Shown: positions 45,735 to 56,258 of the stretch, piece after piece
Layout: every line of letters begins with the position of its first letter
Numbering within the stretch: position 1 is the stretch's first letter
Source of the DNA: Corbicula japonica
Taxonomy: Eukaryota > Mollusca > Bivalvia > Venerida > Cyrenidae
Assembly (NCBI GenBank): GCA_038501625.1
Contig: JAZAYU010000001.1
Span: 3,348,001 to 3,412,000 of the forward strand
Reading direction: 5' to 3'
DNA: 64,000 nt
Notes under the pieces: model-generated
Databases searched by the model: none
What the model saw: the letters and a program-made list of their open reading frames with translations, nothing else
Told to the model about the DNA's origin: nothing
Position numbers and translations under genes: made by a program

Positions 45735-45965
45735 TACCACTTTACTCCATATACATTCGTTATGACACAGGTGTGACCAGTGTAGATCCAGGTCAGCACA
45801 CTCATGTCTTCTGATCCGGATCTGTACTGATTGCATCGTGGTCAGAAGTATCCTAATGAATAAAAAAAACAGACAGTGTTGATCTTGAACAAATGTGCCA
45901 GCCTATCTGAATTTATGCTGTTTTCAATGAGTAATGCCCTATCTTATGGAGAAATCGGTTAAATG
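45735..45965. mobile_element. Family B MITE (diverged copy)
   Basis: The core GTGTAGATCCAGGTCAGC, with TCTTCTGATCCGGATCTG and AGTGTTGATCTTGAAC, ending GGAGAAATCGGTTAA. Confidence 0.65.
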
Positions 45966-46204
45966 AAATTTTGTTATAAAGACAAAAACGATATTATATA
46001 AATAAATGTGTGTTAATAAGAAATTTCATTACATTTTATAAATGTAAATGAAACAATAGCTTATCTACATTGTTCATGTTATGTAGGTTAGTTTTTAAAC
46101 CTCTGCAGTTCAAACTTTTGAATGTTCAACTCTCAGGACCTTATTTTTAACCATATTGTTTATATTGTTCACTGTGATGTCATTTTTGCTACACAAAAAA
46201 GTTT

Positions 46205-46452
46205 TAACCATTTACTTCATACATGCCATTTTATCGAATGTGCAAACATTCTAACTCCAGATCAGCCAGCACATCCTTGCTGTCTGTTGTTCACTGGTCA
46301 GAAATACATGATAAATCAAAAGCCAAACAGTGAAGAGTCTGATCAGATGGCGTGGATGTGTTGCTTGATATGGATTTACACAGTTTGCTGATAATCATGA
46401 TCTGCACCAGTCACACATGTGGTGAAATGTGTAAATATGGAGTAAAGGGATA
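46205..46452. mobile_element. Family B MITE (diverged copy)
   Basis: It starts TTTAACCATTTACTTCATAC and ends ATGGAGTAAAGGGATAA. The central part keeps CCAGATCAGCCAGCACATCC. The small frame at 46122-46391 overlaps it and is not a credible gene. Confidence 0.6.
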
Positions 46453-46549
46453 AACTATATCTACACACACACGTCTACTAAATCAATGTGTTGTAAAACA
46501 TAAAACTTTTAGTTTAAAGAGAAAGGATGCTAGATGCATTGCAAATCTT

Positions 46550-48470
46550 TGTTAGGCTGCCATTACAAGCTAAAGTTTTCCTACATAGTGTAAAATATAA
46601 ATGCATCTACTAAAACTGAAATGTTTAGTCTAGCAATATATTGTAAAACACCTACTGAGAATTATGTATTTCAAACCTTTGTTAGGACGCCCTAACAACT
46701 GAATTATAAAGGAGTATTACACAGCATTTACAAAAATGATGCATGTAGCACTTTACGTAGCACACCCTAACAACACAATATGGTGGTTAAAACACAACAT
46801 TGAGTAAGGCAAAAATGGTGCATTTCAAACCTTTGTTAGGGCGCCCTAACAACACACCTATAAATATGGTGGTTTAAAACACAACATTCATTCAAGTGAA
46901 AATGGTGCAGGTTTGATTTCAAACCCTTGTGAGGATGCCCTAACAAGTAAACAAACATGGAGTATACACATTATTTACACATTATTTACAAAACTGATGC
47001 ATGAAGCACTTTAGTTAGGACGCCCTAACAAGTCAACCAACATGGGAGCATAACACAACATTTACAAAAATTGATGCATGAAGGACTTTAGTTAGGGCGC
47101 CCTAACAAGTCAACCAACATGGGAGCATAACACAACATTTAGCAACTTAGGGCGCCATAACAAAATAAGTCTACAAAAATGGTTTAAAACACAACATTCA
47201 TTTTTAGAAGAAACGGTGTATTTCAAACCTTTGTTAGTGCGCCCTAACAAGTCAATCAACATAATGTAAAACAAACCATTTACACAAATGATGCATGGAG
47301 TATTTAAGTTAGGGCGCCATAACAAAACAAGTCTACAAAATTGGTTTAAAACACAACATCAATTTAGGAGAAAATGGTGCATTTTAATCCTCTGTTGGGA
47401 CGCCCTAACAAGTCAAAAATGATGCATGTAGCCATTTAGTTAGGGCGCCCGAACAACCTGACAAAAATGGTTTAAAACACAACATTCATTTTTAGAGGAA
47501 ATTGTGTATTTCAAATCTTTGTTATGACGCCCTAACAAGTCAACCAACATGGGAGTATAACACAACATTTACAAAAATTGATGCACGAATCACTTTTGTT
47601 AGGGCGCCCAAACAACGAAAACATGGTTTAAAACACAACACTCATTTAATAGAGAATTGTGCATTTTAAACCTCTGTTAGGATGCCTTAACAAGTCAACC
47701 AACATGGGAGTATAACACAACATACAAAAATTGATGCATGAAGCACTTTTGTTAGGGCGCCATAACAACGAAAACATGATTTAAAACACAACACTCATTT
47801 AATAGAGAATTGTGCATTTTAAACCTCTGTTAGGATGCCTTAACAAGTCAACCAACATGGGAGTATAACACAACATACAAAAATTGATGCATGAAGCACT
47901 TTTGTTAGGGCGCCCAAACAACGAGAACATGGTTTAAAACACAACAGTAATTTCAGAGAAAATGGTGCATTTCAAGCCTCTGTTAGGATTCCCTAACAAG
48001 TCAACCAACATGGGAGTACAACACAACATTTACAAAAATGATGCATGTAGCACTTTAGTTAGGGCGCCCTAACAACACAAGTCTACAAAAATGGTTTAAC
48101 TCTTTAATCCATATATATGCCTTTTTAAGCGTATGCGACCAGTGTAGATCCAGATCAACCGGCACATTTGTGCCATCTGATCAGAATCTGCATTGTTCAC
48201 ATTTTGGTCAGAACTAGCCTAACAAATCAAAAATCAAACAGTTTAGATCCTGATCAGATTGCACAGATGTGCCAGCTGATCCGAATCTATACTGTTTGCC
48301 CATGCAATTAAGGTGCCTGTCTATTGAGGAAAGGGTTAAAACACAACATTAATTTAAGACAAAATGGTATATTTCAAATCGTTATTAGGATGCCCTAACA
48401 AGTCAACTAACATGGCAAAGCATTTACAAAAATGTTGCATGTAGCATTTTTGTTAGGTAGCCCTAATTAA
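46550..48470. repeat. Satellite of two alternating ~80-bp units centred on a 16-bp palindrome
   Basis: About 22 occurrences of GTTAGGGCGCCCTAAC or one-to-three-base variants, spaced about 75-90 bp. Two spacer types alternate: one with GGTTTAAAACACAACATT and AAATGGTGCATTTCAAACC, the other with CAACCAACATGGGAGTATAA and AAAATTGATGCATGAAGC. The dimer is about 160 bp. A family B MITE interrupts the array at 48100-48335. The centre GGCGCC is more conserved than the spacers. Confidence 0.85.
48096..48339. mobile_element. Family B MITE with TTAA duplication inside the satellite
   Basis: The element is 48100-48335 (236 bp) between TTAA at 48096-48099 and TTAA at 48336-48339. Sibling satellite units read GGTTTAAAACACAACATT without it, so the empty site is known. 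Termini are CTCTTTAATCC (decayed) and GGAAAGGG. The core carries GTGTAGATCCAGATCA and its inverse. It fixes the family as TTAA-inserting. Confidence 0.9.
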
Positions 48471-48479
48471 TAGAAAATA

Positions 48480-49545
48480 TATTGAAAATCAATACACATT
48501 TGGTTTATAAATTGGGTCTTTTAAGTATAATGATGCAAAGTCACATCATGCTGTCTGATCTGATCATTGGTTGCTATGCAATAAAAGCCTTATCACATGG
48601 CGTAAAAAATGGAAAAAAGCATATATATGTAAATTTCACATAAAATTTCCTTTTGTCTTGACACATTATCATACTTCATTTTACAAATAACATTCCATAC
48701 ACAGAGAATGTTTTGCAATATAAAAATACATGTCCTTAGATATTCATTTTTTTGTAAAAAAATATATAAAATTATTGTAATTATCCGAATGTCTGTATTT
48801 AAATTTTAGTTGATAAGTTGCCAGACAAGAGAACCTCAATTCTCAAGCATCTGTCTAAAACACGCTCGAGTTCTAAGACCTCCAATTAATTGCCGGTTTA
48901 TGAACATACACTGTATACAGCTGAGAAATCTCTGTAATAGAGTCTGAACATTTTGAGAATCTGCGTCATCTTTGTTGTTGTTGTTATTTTATTTAAACAT
49001 TAAATAAAATATTCAGAAACGCAAGATTTCAAAGTGTGATATAGTAAGAATGAATCTCCAAACTATTGGAACACATAGTTTTAAACACTGAACCATCACA
49101 CCCGCCAGTAGTTATGTATAATGGAACAACATACATTTTCAAATGATATATCTTAAACTTTTAACAGAACACTTATATTCAATACTTAATTTTAAATGCC
49201 ATTTTCTGAAAAAAAATACTCATTGTCCTCATGGAACACAATATGATGTCTGAAAATAAAGTTGTATTTTAGTGAAATAACACTGTGAAATGCAGTGTCT
49301 TACATTTACCTCCTAAGTGATGACCAGATTGTTGACAGTCTAATCTTATTGGTCAGTCTAATCTTATTGGTCTGCCCAACTTTGCAATAAGATAAAGATC
49401 TACACTAGTAACATTTAATAACATTAAAATAGAACAATGAAGATCTAGTTCAGATCAAAAATATGAGCCAGATAATCTGATCTACACATGTCCCAAAAAA
49501 AAACAATTGAAGTTGATTGAGCAACAGGTTAAAATATCATATAGT
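48480..49545. other. Stretch without a supported gene
   Basis: AT-rich. Possible family B remnants near 48545-48600 (CTGTCTGATCTGATCATTGG) and 49315-49490 (AAAGATCTACACTAG, AATCTGATCTACACATG) are too decayed to delimit. No exon seen. Confidence 0.5.
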
Positions 49546-49790
49546 TACACTTCAACTTTATTTTTAAGATGAGGTCGTATTCATCCGACAAATCAGAATT
49601 CCTGATGGTATGCAGTGTAACGTATAACTCTGAGAGGCGTGGCTTCAGTAAAAGCTGCTCACAATTAATTACTGTGCAAAATATCTTGACGTTAGGCATT
49701 GACAACTACACATTTTGCCACGAGTCGCTGCAACAAAGTGTGCTGCAATTTTTTCTGTCGCATGGCTGTTCTAACAGCAATTAAAAAGGT
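49545..49790. repeat. Dispersed ~250-bp repeat, copy 1
   Basis: Same orientation and order as 61490-61745: ACACTTCAACTTTAT, a TTCATCCGACAAATCA block, TTTCTGATGGTA-type sequence, CTGTTCTAACAGCAATT. On the - strand both have a DxSDEYD/DTSDE-like acidic stretch, so this could be the 3' end of a transposon gene, but I cannot identify it. Confidence 0.5.
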
Positions 49791-49974
49791 ATTAATTTTT
49801 CATTTTTTTTCCCAATTTCGCTTAAACACGAGAGCTAAATATAAGAACCAATTCAAAATTTGATGTTTTTCATCAGGGTAAGAAAAATAGTTGAATTGCA
49901 TAAAGTATGCATTAAGCCCTTCACACACCATCAAATACCAATTCTATCTTCAATTAAAATACAATCTCAATCAA

Positions 49975-50044
49975 TCTTAATTCTGATCTGGATCTACACT
50001 GGTCGTACATGCGTAAAATGCGTATATATAGAGGAAAGGGTTAA
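49975..50044. mobile_element. Family B MITE fragment (right end)
   Basis: CTGATCTGGATCTACACTGG, then ATATATAGAGGAAAGGGTTAA: the right terminal third of the family, ending in GGAAAGGG and TTAA. A family C fragment (TTAAGCCCTTCACACAC) lies just upstream at about 49860-49945. Confidence 0.65.
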
Positions 50045-50089
50045 ACCCTTCTATAAAGACCCTCACTGAGACTGGACTTAAGGGATCTT

Positions 50090-50560
50090 AATAGTGAGGT
50101 GGTGGTATTTATTTCAGAAAAAGGTGAAATATGCATATCAGGAATCGCCACATTCAGAAAGAACAGCCTCCCCACACAGTCAAGACGAAGAGAGGGAGAG
50201 AGCATGGTTAATAAAATGATCAGTTGCAAAAGAGACACCACTAACAATTAACAAAAATGAGAACCCGAGGGGTTACCGCCTTGGAACGGTCAGTGGAAAA
50301 TCAAATTGCCACTGAGGGTTTAAACCAGGTTCTAGGGTGCACCAACCTCACACTTGCCCCAACAGGTTCTCATATCACAAAACAAGTACAAGTTGTCTTG
50401 GTGAAAAGACTCCAACCCACTTATCGGCTTAACAATGTTGCATGCAAAAGCACACAAACATATAAAACAAAAGAAGCTAAGAGCATTGCAAAGCCGAAGG
50501 GGCGGGTACTCAATTACTCGATTCTAGATCTAAGGCGCGAAATGAAGTAGTCACGTTTTT
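50090..50560 (-). repeat. Dispersed ~500-bp repeat, copy 2 (inverted)
   Basis: Reverse-complement counterpart of 10760-11330. Shared phrases on this strand are GAACGGTCAGTGGAAAATC, AAACCAGGTTCTAGGGTG, TTGGTGAAAAGACTCCAACC and CAGCCTCCCCACAC. The open frame 50257-50550 is inside it and I do not call it a gene. Confidence 0.6.
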
Positions 50561-51138
50561 TTTGCTAAGCGTTGTCGATGGAAAATAAAATGAAATTTCA
50601 ATATGGAATTTAAGTTTAAACGTGTTTTTTTTATATACCAACGTTATCTGTGAATAAAATATTTAACTTTGGCTCATTATTGTTGCGAATAATAGGACAT
50701 TTTTCATCGAGAAACGTGTGAATTGAGGATTGAATGGATTAGCAGCCATGCGGTCAATGTGAAGACATTTGTGTTGAAAACTATTGAATACACATACATG
50801 TATATTGACCTACGTTTAGTGTTTATTGTAAGCTGGACAAACTTTTTTTACTGTGGCAAATTGAACAAAACTCTAAAAAAGGACATGGAAATTTTGGTCT
50901 TGTTATCGAGGTGGTCTTAATTTCAGGGTGGTCTTGTTGAGGGTTTAACTGTAGATGTCATCCATGTTGCATCCTATTTCAGATAATTTCTCATATAAGA
51001 GGCTTTGTTGGACAAAGATGGTGTCAATATACGGACGTCATTTAAAGCAAGTAACTATGTAGTAGTACACCGTTACAGAAAACACCCCACCCCAATAAGC
51101 CACCCCAAGGAAAGCCAGTCATTTAATTTCCACATTAC

Positions 51139-51202
51139 CTTGCAAAGTTCTGATCTCTTCTTTCTGTGCTGCATTTTCTCTTTCCAACAACAACATCTTT
51201 TC
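51139..51202 (-). CDS. Short coiled-coil exon, possible alternative 3' exon
   Basis: The acceptor GATTTGTTTTAG and the donor AAG|GTAATG bound 64 bp. The frame in phase 0 reads EKMLLLERENAAQKEEIRTL, a clear coiled-coil pattern. Exon 52344-52428 also ends in phase 0, so this exon could be joined to it in place of the terminal exon at 51825-51902. It might equally belong to a separate gene running off to lower coordinates. No following exon was identified. Confidence 0.5.
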
Positions 51203-51824
51203 CTAAAACAAATCATATCATAATCTTTCTAAACTAAAAATAATCAAGAACTTTTGCAGTCTAATCAACTACAATACCTTCCACCTACTTATTAAACTGA
51301 ACTAGACAAATGAAAAGAACAGCATGCAGTAAACTACTGCTATTTTGAGCACTTGTGGGTCTGCATATAAGCGGTCTTATTAGCGAGGAGGTATTATTAT
51401 AGGGTCAGACCATTTTGGCTGCTTTTCTAAGCTCTAACAGATCATGCTTTTGAATCAATCAAGCCTTTACAATACAATCACACTCCACAACAGCATTACT
51501 GAAAATCCTCCTAAAATACAACATATTTTTTCATCTGTATTGTATCATTCTCATCGGCATCTGTGGCAGCAGACCCATAAATGGTGTTGAGTTTTTGTAA
51601 ATGTGTATGCTGAATTAATGGCCGTCAGTACATTTGAATGCCTTCAATAAGACTCAATATCTATGAACTCAATCAAATTGATAATTTCCAAACACACTGT
51701 TAATGTAGCAATTAACCAATTATATATTTTAATGTGTGAAATATTTAAGTTTTCCTTCCTTTATATATTAATATTAATAAATTAAAATGTCTGACTTTAA
51801 CTAATTTATTTACTTCGTACAAAA

Positions 51825-51902
51825 TTAATTAATTGCCGATGACATGTCCATCTCATCTGCTTCCACTATAGTACCACGTTCCTGCTTATCATCTTCAGAA
51901 TC
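51825..51902 (-). CDS. Terminal exon of the unrecognised minus-strand gene
   Basis: The acceptor TTAATTAACTAG is followed in phase 0 by 25 codons rich in acidic residues (DSEDDKQERG, VEADEMDMSSAIN) and a TAA at 51825-51827. A reverse-strand AATAAA lies at 51805-51810, a short distance past the stop, consistent with a compact 3' UTR. The phase agrees with the donor of exon 52344-52428. Confidence 0.6.
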   Translation of the reverse strand, partial: DSEDDKQERGTIVEADEMDMSSAIN

Positions 51903-52343
51903 CTAGTTAATTAAGAAAATGTATGTATTTGTGGTCTGAGCCTATAATTGTATAGTGTGTAAAATAACAACAAGTTAACATGTGAATTTATTTTAAAATA
52001 TCCCTTTATACAGCTTTTTAAACACAGAATGTATCAGTATAGGTTTAAAGCATATACATGTAATTCAATTTTAACAAAAGAAACAATGAAAAATTTCACA
52101 TTCCATGTAAACTTCACTTATTTTGAATGATAAATATGTATTATCCTTTGTTTTACTCAATGTATCTTTTTTCAAATGGGCAAATTTCATTGTTTTAAAC
52201 ATGTCTGCACAAAGTTCCTAAAAATATAAAAAGGGAGCACGATTTCAAGAATTCGCTTTGAAAGAGCACAGTCACATGTTTGAAAAGATTAAACACTGCT
52301 TGCTTTGCCACCTAATTACAAGCAAAATAAATGAACTAGACAC

Positions 52344-52428
52344 CTCTGTGATTTCATCACTCTTATCTGATGTCTTCTTTTCTGTCTTCTTTTCACCCCT
52401 GACCATGCCACTGTTGATGAATTCAGAT
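52344..52428 (-). CDS. Internal exon, lysine/glutamate-rich
   Basis: The acceptor TTTTGACCATTTAG. The first base completes the Val codon left by exon 53059-53270. The frame reads SEFINSGMVRGEKKTEKKTS, then DKSDEIT, and ends with GAG before GTGTCT, a weak donor. The exon is 85 bp and charged, probably a disordered linker. Confidence 0.55.
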
Positions 52429-53058
52429 CTAAATGGTCAAAACAAGAAGCAAATAAAGATTTTGTTACTTAAATAAAACACTTCATAGAACATCGCTTAT
52501 TACTGCGTTTTTACCACGATGCAAAAAAACTGTCACGAGGACTATCCGATTTCCACGTTTTATCATTATGCTACTTGCCATTATACTATTTTGTTTGTAA
52601 AACCCATTTCTAAAAGAGCTGTTACAGTATTACTTTTGTAATATCCATTTTACCATGAAAAATAATTTTAAAATACTTTAAAAAGGTTTCTGATCTCAAC
52701 CATGCCAAATTTGTAGCCAACAGTTTAAAATTTTACCTCAATATAAATAAATCCTCAACATTGGACCTATGGTCACCCTAAATTTTCTTTGTAAAAAGAT
52801 AAAAATTTCATAATAATAACTTAAAGACAGCTTCAGTTTCAAATTAGGAAATTTTGACTGGTTCACTTTTAATGTATTCTAGCACATAAAAAGTTGTATC
52901 TTTCAACAACTTTTGGGACAAGTTAATGCTGTTTGCACAAATTTATCAGAGGCCTTCTTTGTCATTTTTATTCTATTTTAGGGAATTTTATTAACAACAA
53001 GATATTTCAAGTTGTGCACACACCATGCTAAACTTACAGTATTTCTATATTTACTTAC

Positions 53059-53270
53059 ACATTCTGCTGAAATGGTTTCACACCATTGCTCAGCAAAACA
53101 TCTAGGCACTGATGGTAGGCTGCAGTATCATCTATTCTCAGCATGGCCTTGAAAAATCTTTCCGACACTTGCTTACGCTCGTTTGCAGCAACAACCTTAC
53201 GAAATACCTCTTCTGGGTGCCTCGCCAGTTGCAGATGCTGGCTCATTCTTGTCTGCAGTGTGCGTCTGTC
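53059..53270 (-). CDS. Internal exon with helical, possibly CARD-like, domain
   Basis: A strong acceptor (TTTATTTCTTTCAG) and a strong donor (GT|GTAAGTAA) bound 212 bp. The encoded stretch runs DRRTLQTRMSQHLQLARHPE, then VFRKVVAANERKQVSERFF and DDTAAYHQCLDVLLSNG. The last part resembles the final helices of CARD/death-fold domains, where a Gly/Asp-x-AY-x-x-C/F pattern is frequent, but this is a weak resemblance seen by eye. It joins in phase 0 to either possible upstream donor (GAG|GTAAGT at 53958 or AAG|GTTAAG at 54060). Confidence 0.6.
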
Positions 53271-53599
53271 CTGAAAGAAATAAAATAATCTTCTAACTTC
53301 ATCTGTTCTTTAAATGGTTAACTCCTTCTAATGTCAAGTTTTACTAGAGTATAGAGAAGTCCCAGCATCTCAATGTTGCAAGGTAATAAAAGGTTTCTCC
53401 TTGGCTGTGAAGAGAAGTAGTTTCAGACATTACATGAAACTGTTCTTTCAATGTCTTCCTCTAAGCCTTAACTTTGCTTTGGTAGTCAACATGGCTCTTC
53501 CAATAGCCATTTTACAGAGCATTAATATCATGAAATACTTTCATAAGTTCTGTAAAAATGCAAGTGTTTACGTGTGTAAATGTAAGAAATGAATAAATA

Positions 53600-53755
53600 T
53601 TTGATTGCAATCATCCAGGTATGAAATATATTTGGATTGTTTAAAGAAAGTGTGAAGCCCTTTCACTCACTAAAATATAAATAATCCAAATGTTTCAATA
53701 CCCCAATGAACACAATCAAATATGGAATGAATCCTTAAATAATTTTGACTGCAAT
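53600..53755. mobile_element. Palindromic MITE, family C
   Basis: Arms TATTTGGATTGTTTAAAGAA and a diverged inverted partner flank GTGTGAAGCCCTTTCACTCAC. Related copies are at 61805-61967 and, as a fragment, 49860-49945. Confidence 0.6.
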
Positions 53756-53957
53756 TTGCTAAAACCCCATTTTTATACCTGGACCCAACAGCTGTAAAAG
53801 ACTGGCAGAGTTAATGATATAATGTATTAAACAACTGTTGGTAAAAAACAAAAAGTTTTCCATTTTTGGATGACATTTTTTGTGTGTATCCATGGTTATC
53901 GAACAAAACAATTTCTGAAACCCTGTGTTATTTAAGCAGTGATGAATAATCACTTAC

Positions 53958-54445
53958 CTCTGCTCTAAAAATGATGCACAGAGCATCTTTCCATCTTCGT
54001 AGTTCCTCCGAGGTCATCTTGTCTGATGCTGCCGGCTGACAATCTCTCATTTACTTAACCTTGTCCATAAAGGACACAGCCTTCCTTTTTTCTTGCATCA
54101 CCAGGTTATTCTTCATTCCGATAGCAAGCGCTTCTACTCGTCCCAGAGGCTTATAGACATTCACCTTCACTTGTGGCGTTTGCAGTATTCCTTTCCTCAG
54201 GAGGGACTGTAGTGTAATACGGGAATGGTTACATCCCAACATCTCCAAAGTCCCTGCACCTTCTGTCTTCAAGGCTTTTGGGTATTGGTTTACATTCTTC
54301 AGCATACCGACGAGGAGAACGACCTGTCCCAAGTCTTGTTCAATAAATGACTTCTCAAGCAAGCTTACGCGTTCATAATCTACCTCGCGTGAGAGCCTGC
54401 GCGCTTCTGGACTATCCATGTTCCCAACATGAACATCAAAGATTC
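53958..54445 (-). CDS. Long exon of the unrecognised gene, with in-frame stop in a 24-nt GT-AG segment
   Basis: The acceptor is TTCTTACAG. After two bases completing a Gly codon, 128 codons are open: FDVHVGNMDSPEARRLSREV, FIEQDLGQVVLLVGMLKNV, then KTEGAGTLEMLGCNHSRITL and VEALAIGMKNNLVMQEKRK. The frame then meets TAA at 54051-54053, followed at once by ATG in the same frame and 31 more codons (MRDCQPAASDK, MTSEELRRWKDALCIIFRAE) up to GAG|GTAAGT. The stop lies in a 24-nt stretch (54036-54059) that starts GT and ends AG and is a multiple of three. I do not recognise the protein. The donor at 54060 could also skip straight to 53270. Confidence 0.65.
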
Positions 54446-55034
54446 CTGTAAGAAGTTTGTAAAAAAAAAGCATTAAAATTCAGCTTGGTCATTTATGGAG
54501 TGTCAGGTGTTCTTTTTCGTTCAAATTACCATACACCTATAGAAACAAGTAATATTAACAATCAAGTGGACAAAACCACAATACCGAAAATGTCCTCTCA
54601 ATACAAATTGTATAAGACACTCTCAGCAACATCTACTTCCTAACAAAATCATTATCACAAACATGCAGGCAGGTACTGTATACCTCAAAATGCCATGTAT
54701 TAGGATAATTCTGACAAACAAATGAAAAGTGAAGACCCTTATCATTATACTTGGATTGCAGGTAGAACTGTATCTACACCAACCACAAACGGGATAAAAA
54801 TTATATGCAATCGTATGGAGTGAATTAAAATCAATAAACTGATAGTACATTATTGACACTTGCAGATAGTTGGGTTTTCCTCCATGTTTTAGTAGTAGTA
54901 CATGTACTTTGGTTCAGAATAAATATCAGAGCTTTTGAACATAGAAAACATTGAAGAATCATAGAATGATTTACATTAAACCTTTCTTAAATGTTGATTT
55001 GAACATTGTTAATTAGTTTTGAAACATTTATAAC

Positions 55035-55235
55035 CCTTAATCTTGTTATATGGGTTTAATTGCATCTGTGAACAGTGTAGATTCAGATCAGCTATAACAT
55101 CCATGCAATCTAATCAGGATCTACACTGTACAATTGTTTGTAAGAAATTATCTCATCAATGAAAAAGTCTAGATCAAGATCAGATGGTACCAATGAGGTA
55201 GTTGATCTGGATCTACACTGTTAACATTGTGATAA
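55035..55235. mobile_element. Family B MITE (diverged copy)
   Basis: It contains GTGTAGATTCAGATCAGC, CTAATCAGGATCTACACTG and GATCTGGATCTACACTG. The TTAA termini are not recognisable. Confidence 0.65.
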
Positions 55236-55534
55236 CACCAAATCAAATAGATTTATGTCATTTATAAATTTTCTTTCACATTAATATTTTTATTTCTTCC
55301 ATTATGTAAACCATGTTGTTGACTAAAATTTTGTCATTTAGTGTTTTGTTTTTAATTTGTGTTGAGCCAGAAGGTTATATAATAAAAAGGAATACTATGA
55401 CAGAATGCAGTCTGCCTGTTCGTATGATTTCTTGTTGTGTATGTAAACAAGATCATGATCGACCTTTTGTCTTGCCTGATTTTGTTTACATACCCAACTC
55501 TTATATATGAACCTAGAGAATGCTTACCATAAAA

Positions 55535-55765
55535 CCATTTACACCATATCACCTTTTATCAATGGGCAACCAGAATAGATTCAGATCAGCCTGAACCTCT
55601 GTGTCATATGATCAGGATCTAAACTGTTCACTGATTTGTCAGAAATAGCCTAGTATCTAAATGTCAGCAGTTTAGATCCAGATCAGGTGGCACAAACATA
55701 CTGGCTAATCTAGATCTAAATTGTTTGCCCATGAAATAACAGCCATAACTATGGAGTAACGGGTT
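55535..55765. mobile_element. Family B MITE (diverged copy)
   Basis: AGATTCAGATCAGCCTGAAC and TCATATGATCAGGATCT form the left half and GTTTAGATCCAGATCAGG the right. It ends GGAGTAACGGGTTAA. Confidence 0.65.
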
Positions 55766-55879
55766 AATATTCCCTATGTCCATGTGGTGCTGGTTTTATC
55801 CCAGTTAAAGCTGTTTTATTGTAATATCCATACTAGCATTTAATTAAGGTGTCTTTGAAAATGCAAACTGTTTTTTTAC

Positions 55880-56121
55880 TTAGGCCAGAGAAAAAATTAT
55901 TTTAGATTCTCATCCCCGCCCGCCCCTGTCCAAAACCACCCGCCCCAAAAAATGTATTGGTAAAAAAAATTGAAACATATTCAGTTCCGTACAGAACGGA
56001 TTTTAGACCATCCCGAAATACCTTGGTCGTTAATAAAAAATAAAAATTAAAAAGTGCCCACCCGCCCCTTTTTTCCCCAAAATCCGGATGAGAATCTAAT
56101 AATTTATTTTCTCTGGCCTTA
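55880..56121. mobile_element. Harbinger-type MITE with TTA duplication, inside a 5' splice site
   Basis: The element is 55883-56118 (236 bp), flanked by TTA on both sides. The ends GGCCAGAGAAAA...ATTATTTTAGATTCTCATCC and the inverted partner give about 38 bp of terminal repeat. The interior has GC-rich CCGCCCGCCCC and CCCACCCGCCCC blocks in mirrored positions. A 3-bp TWA duplication and GGCC-type ends fit PIF/Harbinger. On the - strand its terminal GG forms positions +5 and +6 of the donor of exon 56123-56209. Confidence 0.85.
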
Positions 56122-56122
56122 C

Positions 56123-56209
56123 CAAGAAAGCTCTCTTTCAGCAACTGATCACTTACACCCGACAGCTTCCCAGATGATGACTTCACAGACTTCTTCGGCC
56201 TGGCCCGCT
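56123..56209 (-). CDS. Upstream exon of the unrecognised minus-strand gene
   Basis: The acceptor is T-rich and ends TTTTTAAG (an AG two bases further in is an alternative). The open frame reads RARPKKSVKSSSGKLSGVSD, then QLLKESFL, and ends after the first base of a Gly codon that exon 54445 completes. The start is basic and serine-rich, like a nuclear-localisation or disordered segment. The donor is G|GTAAGG, in which the last two bases come from an inserted MITE. No further upstream exon or promoter was found between 56210 and 57470. Confidence 0.6.
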
Positions 56210-56258
56210 CTTAAAAAAACGAAAAAACTTAGTTTATCAATGAACTCGATCAATTTAA

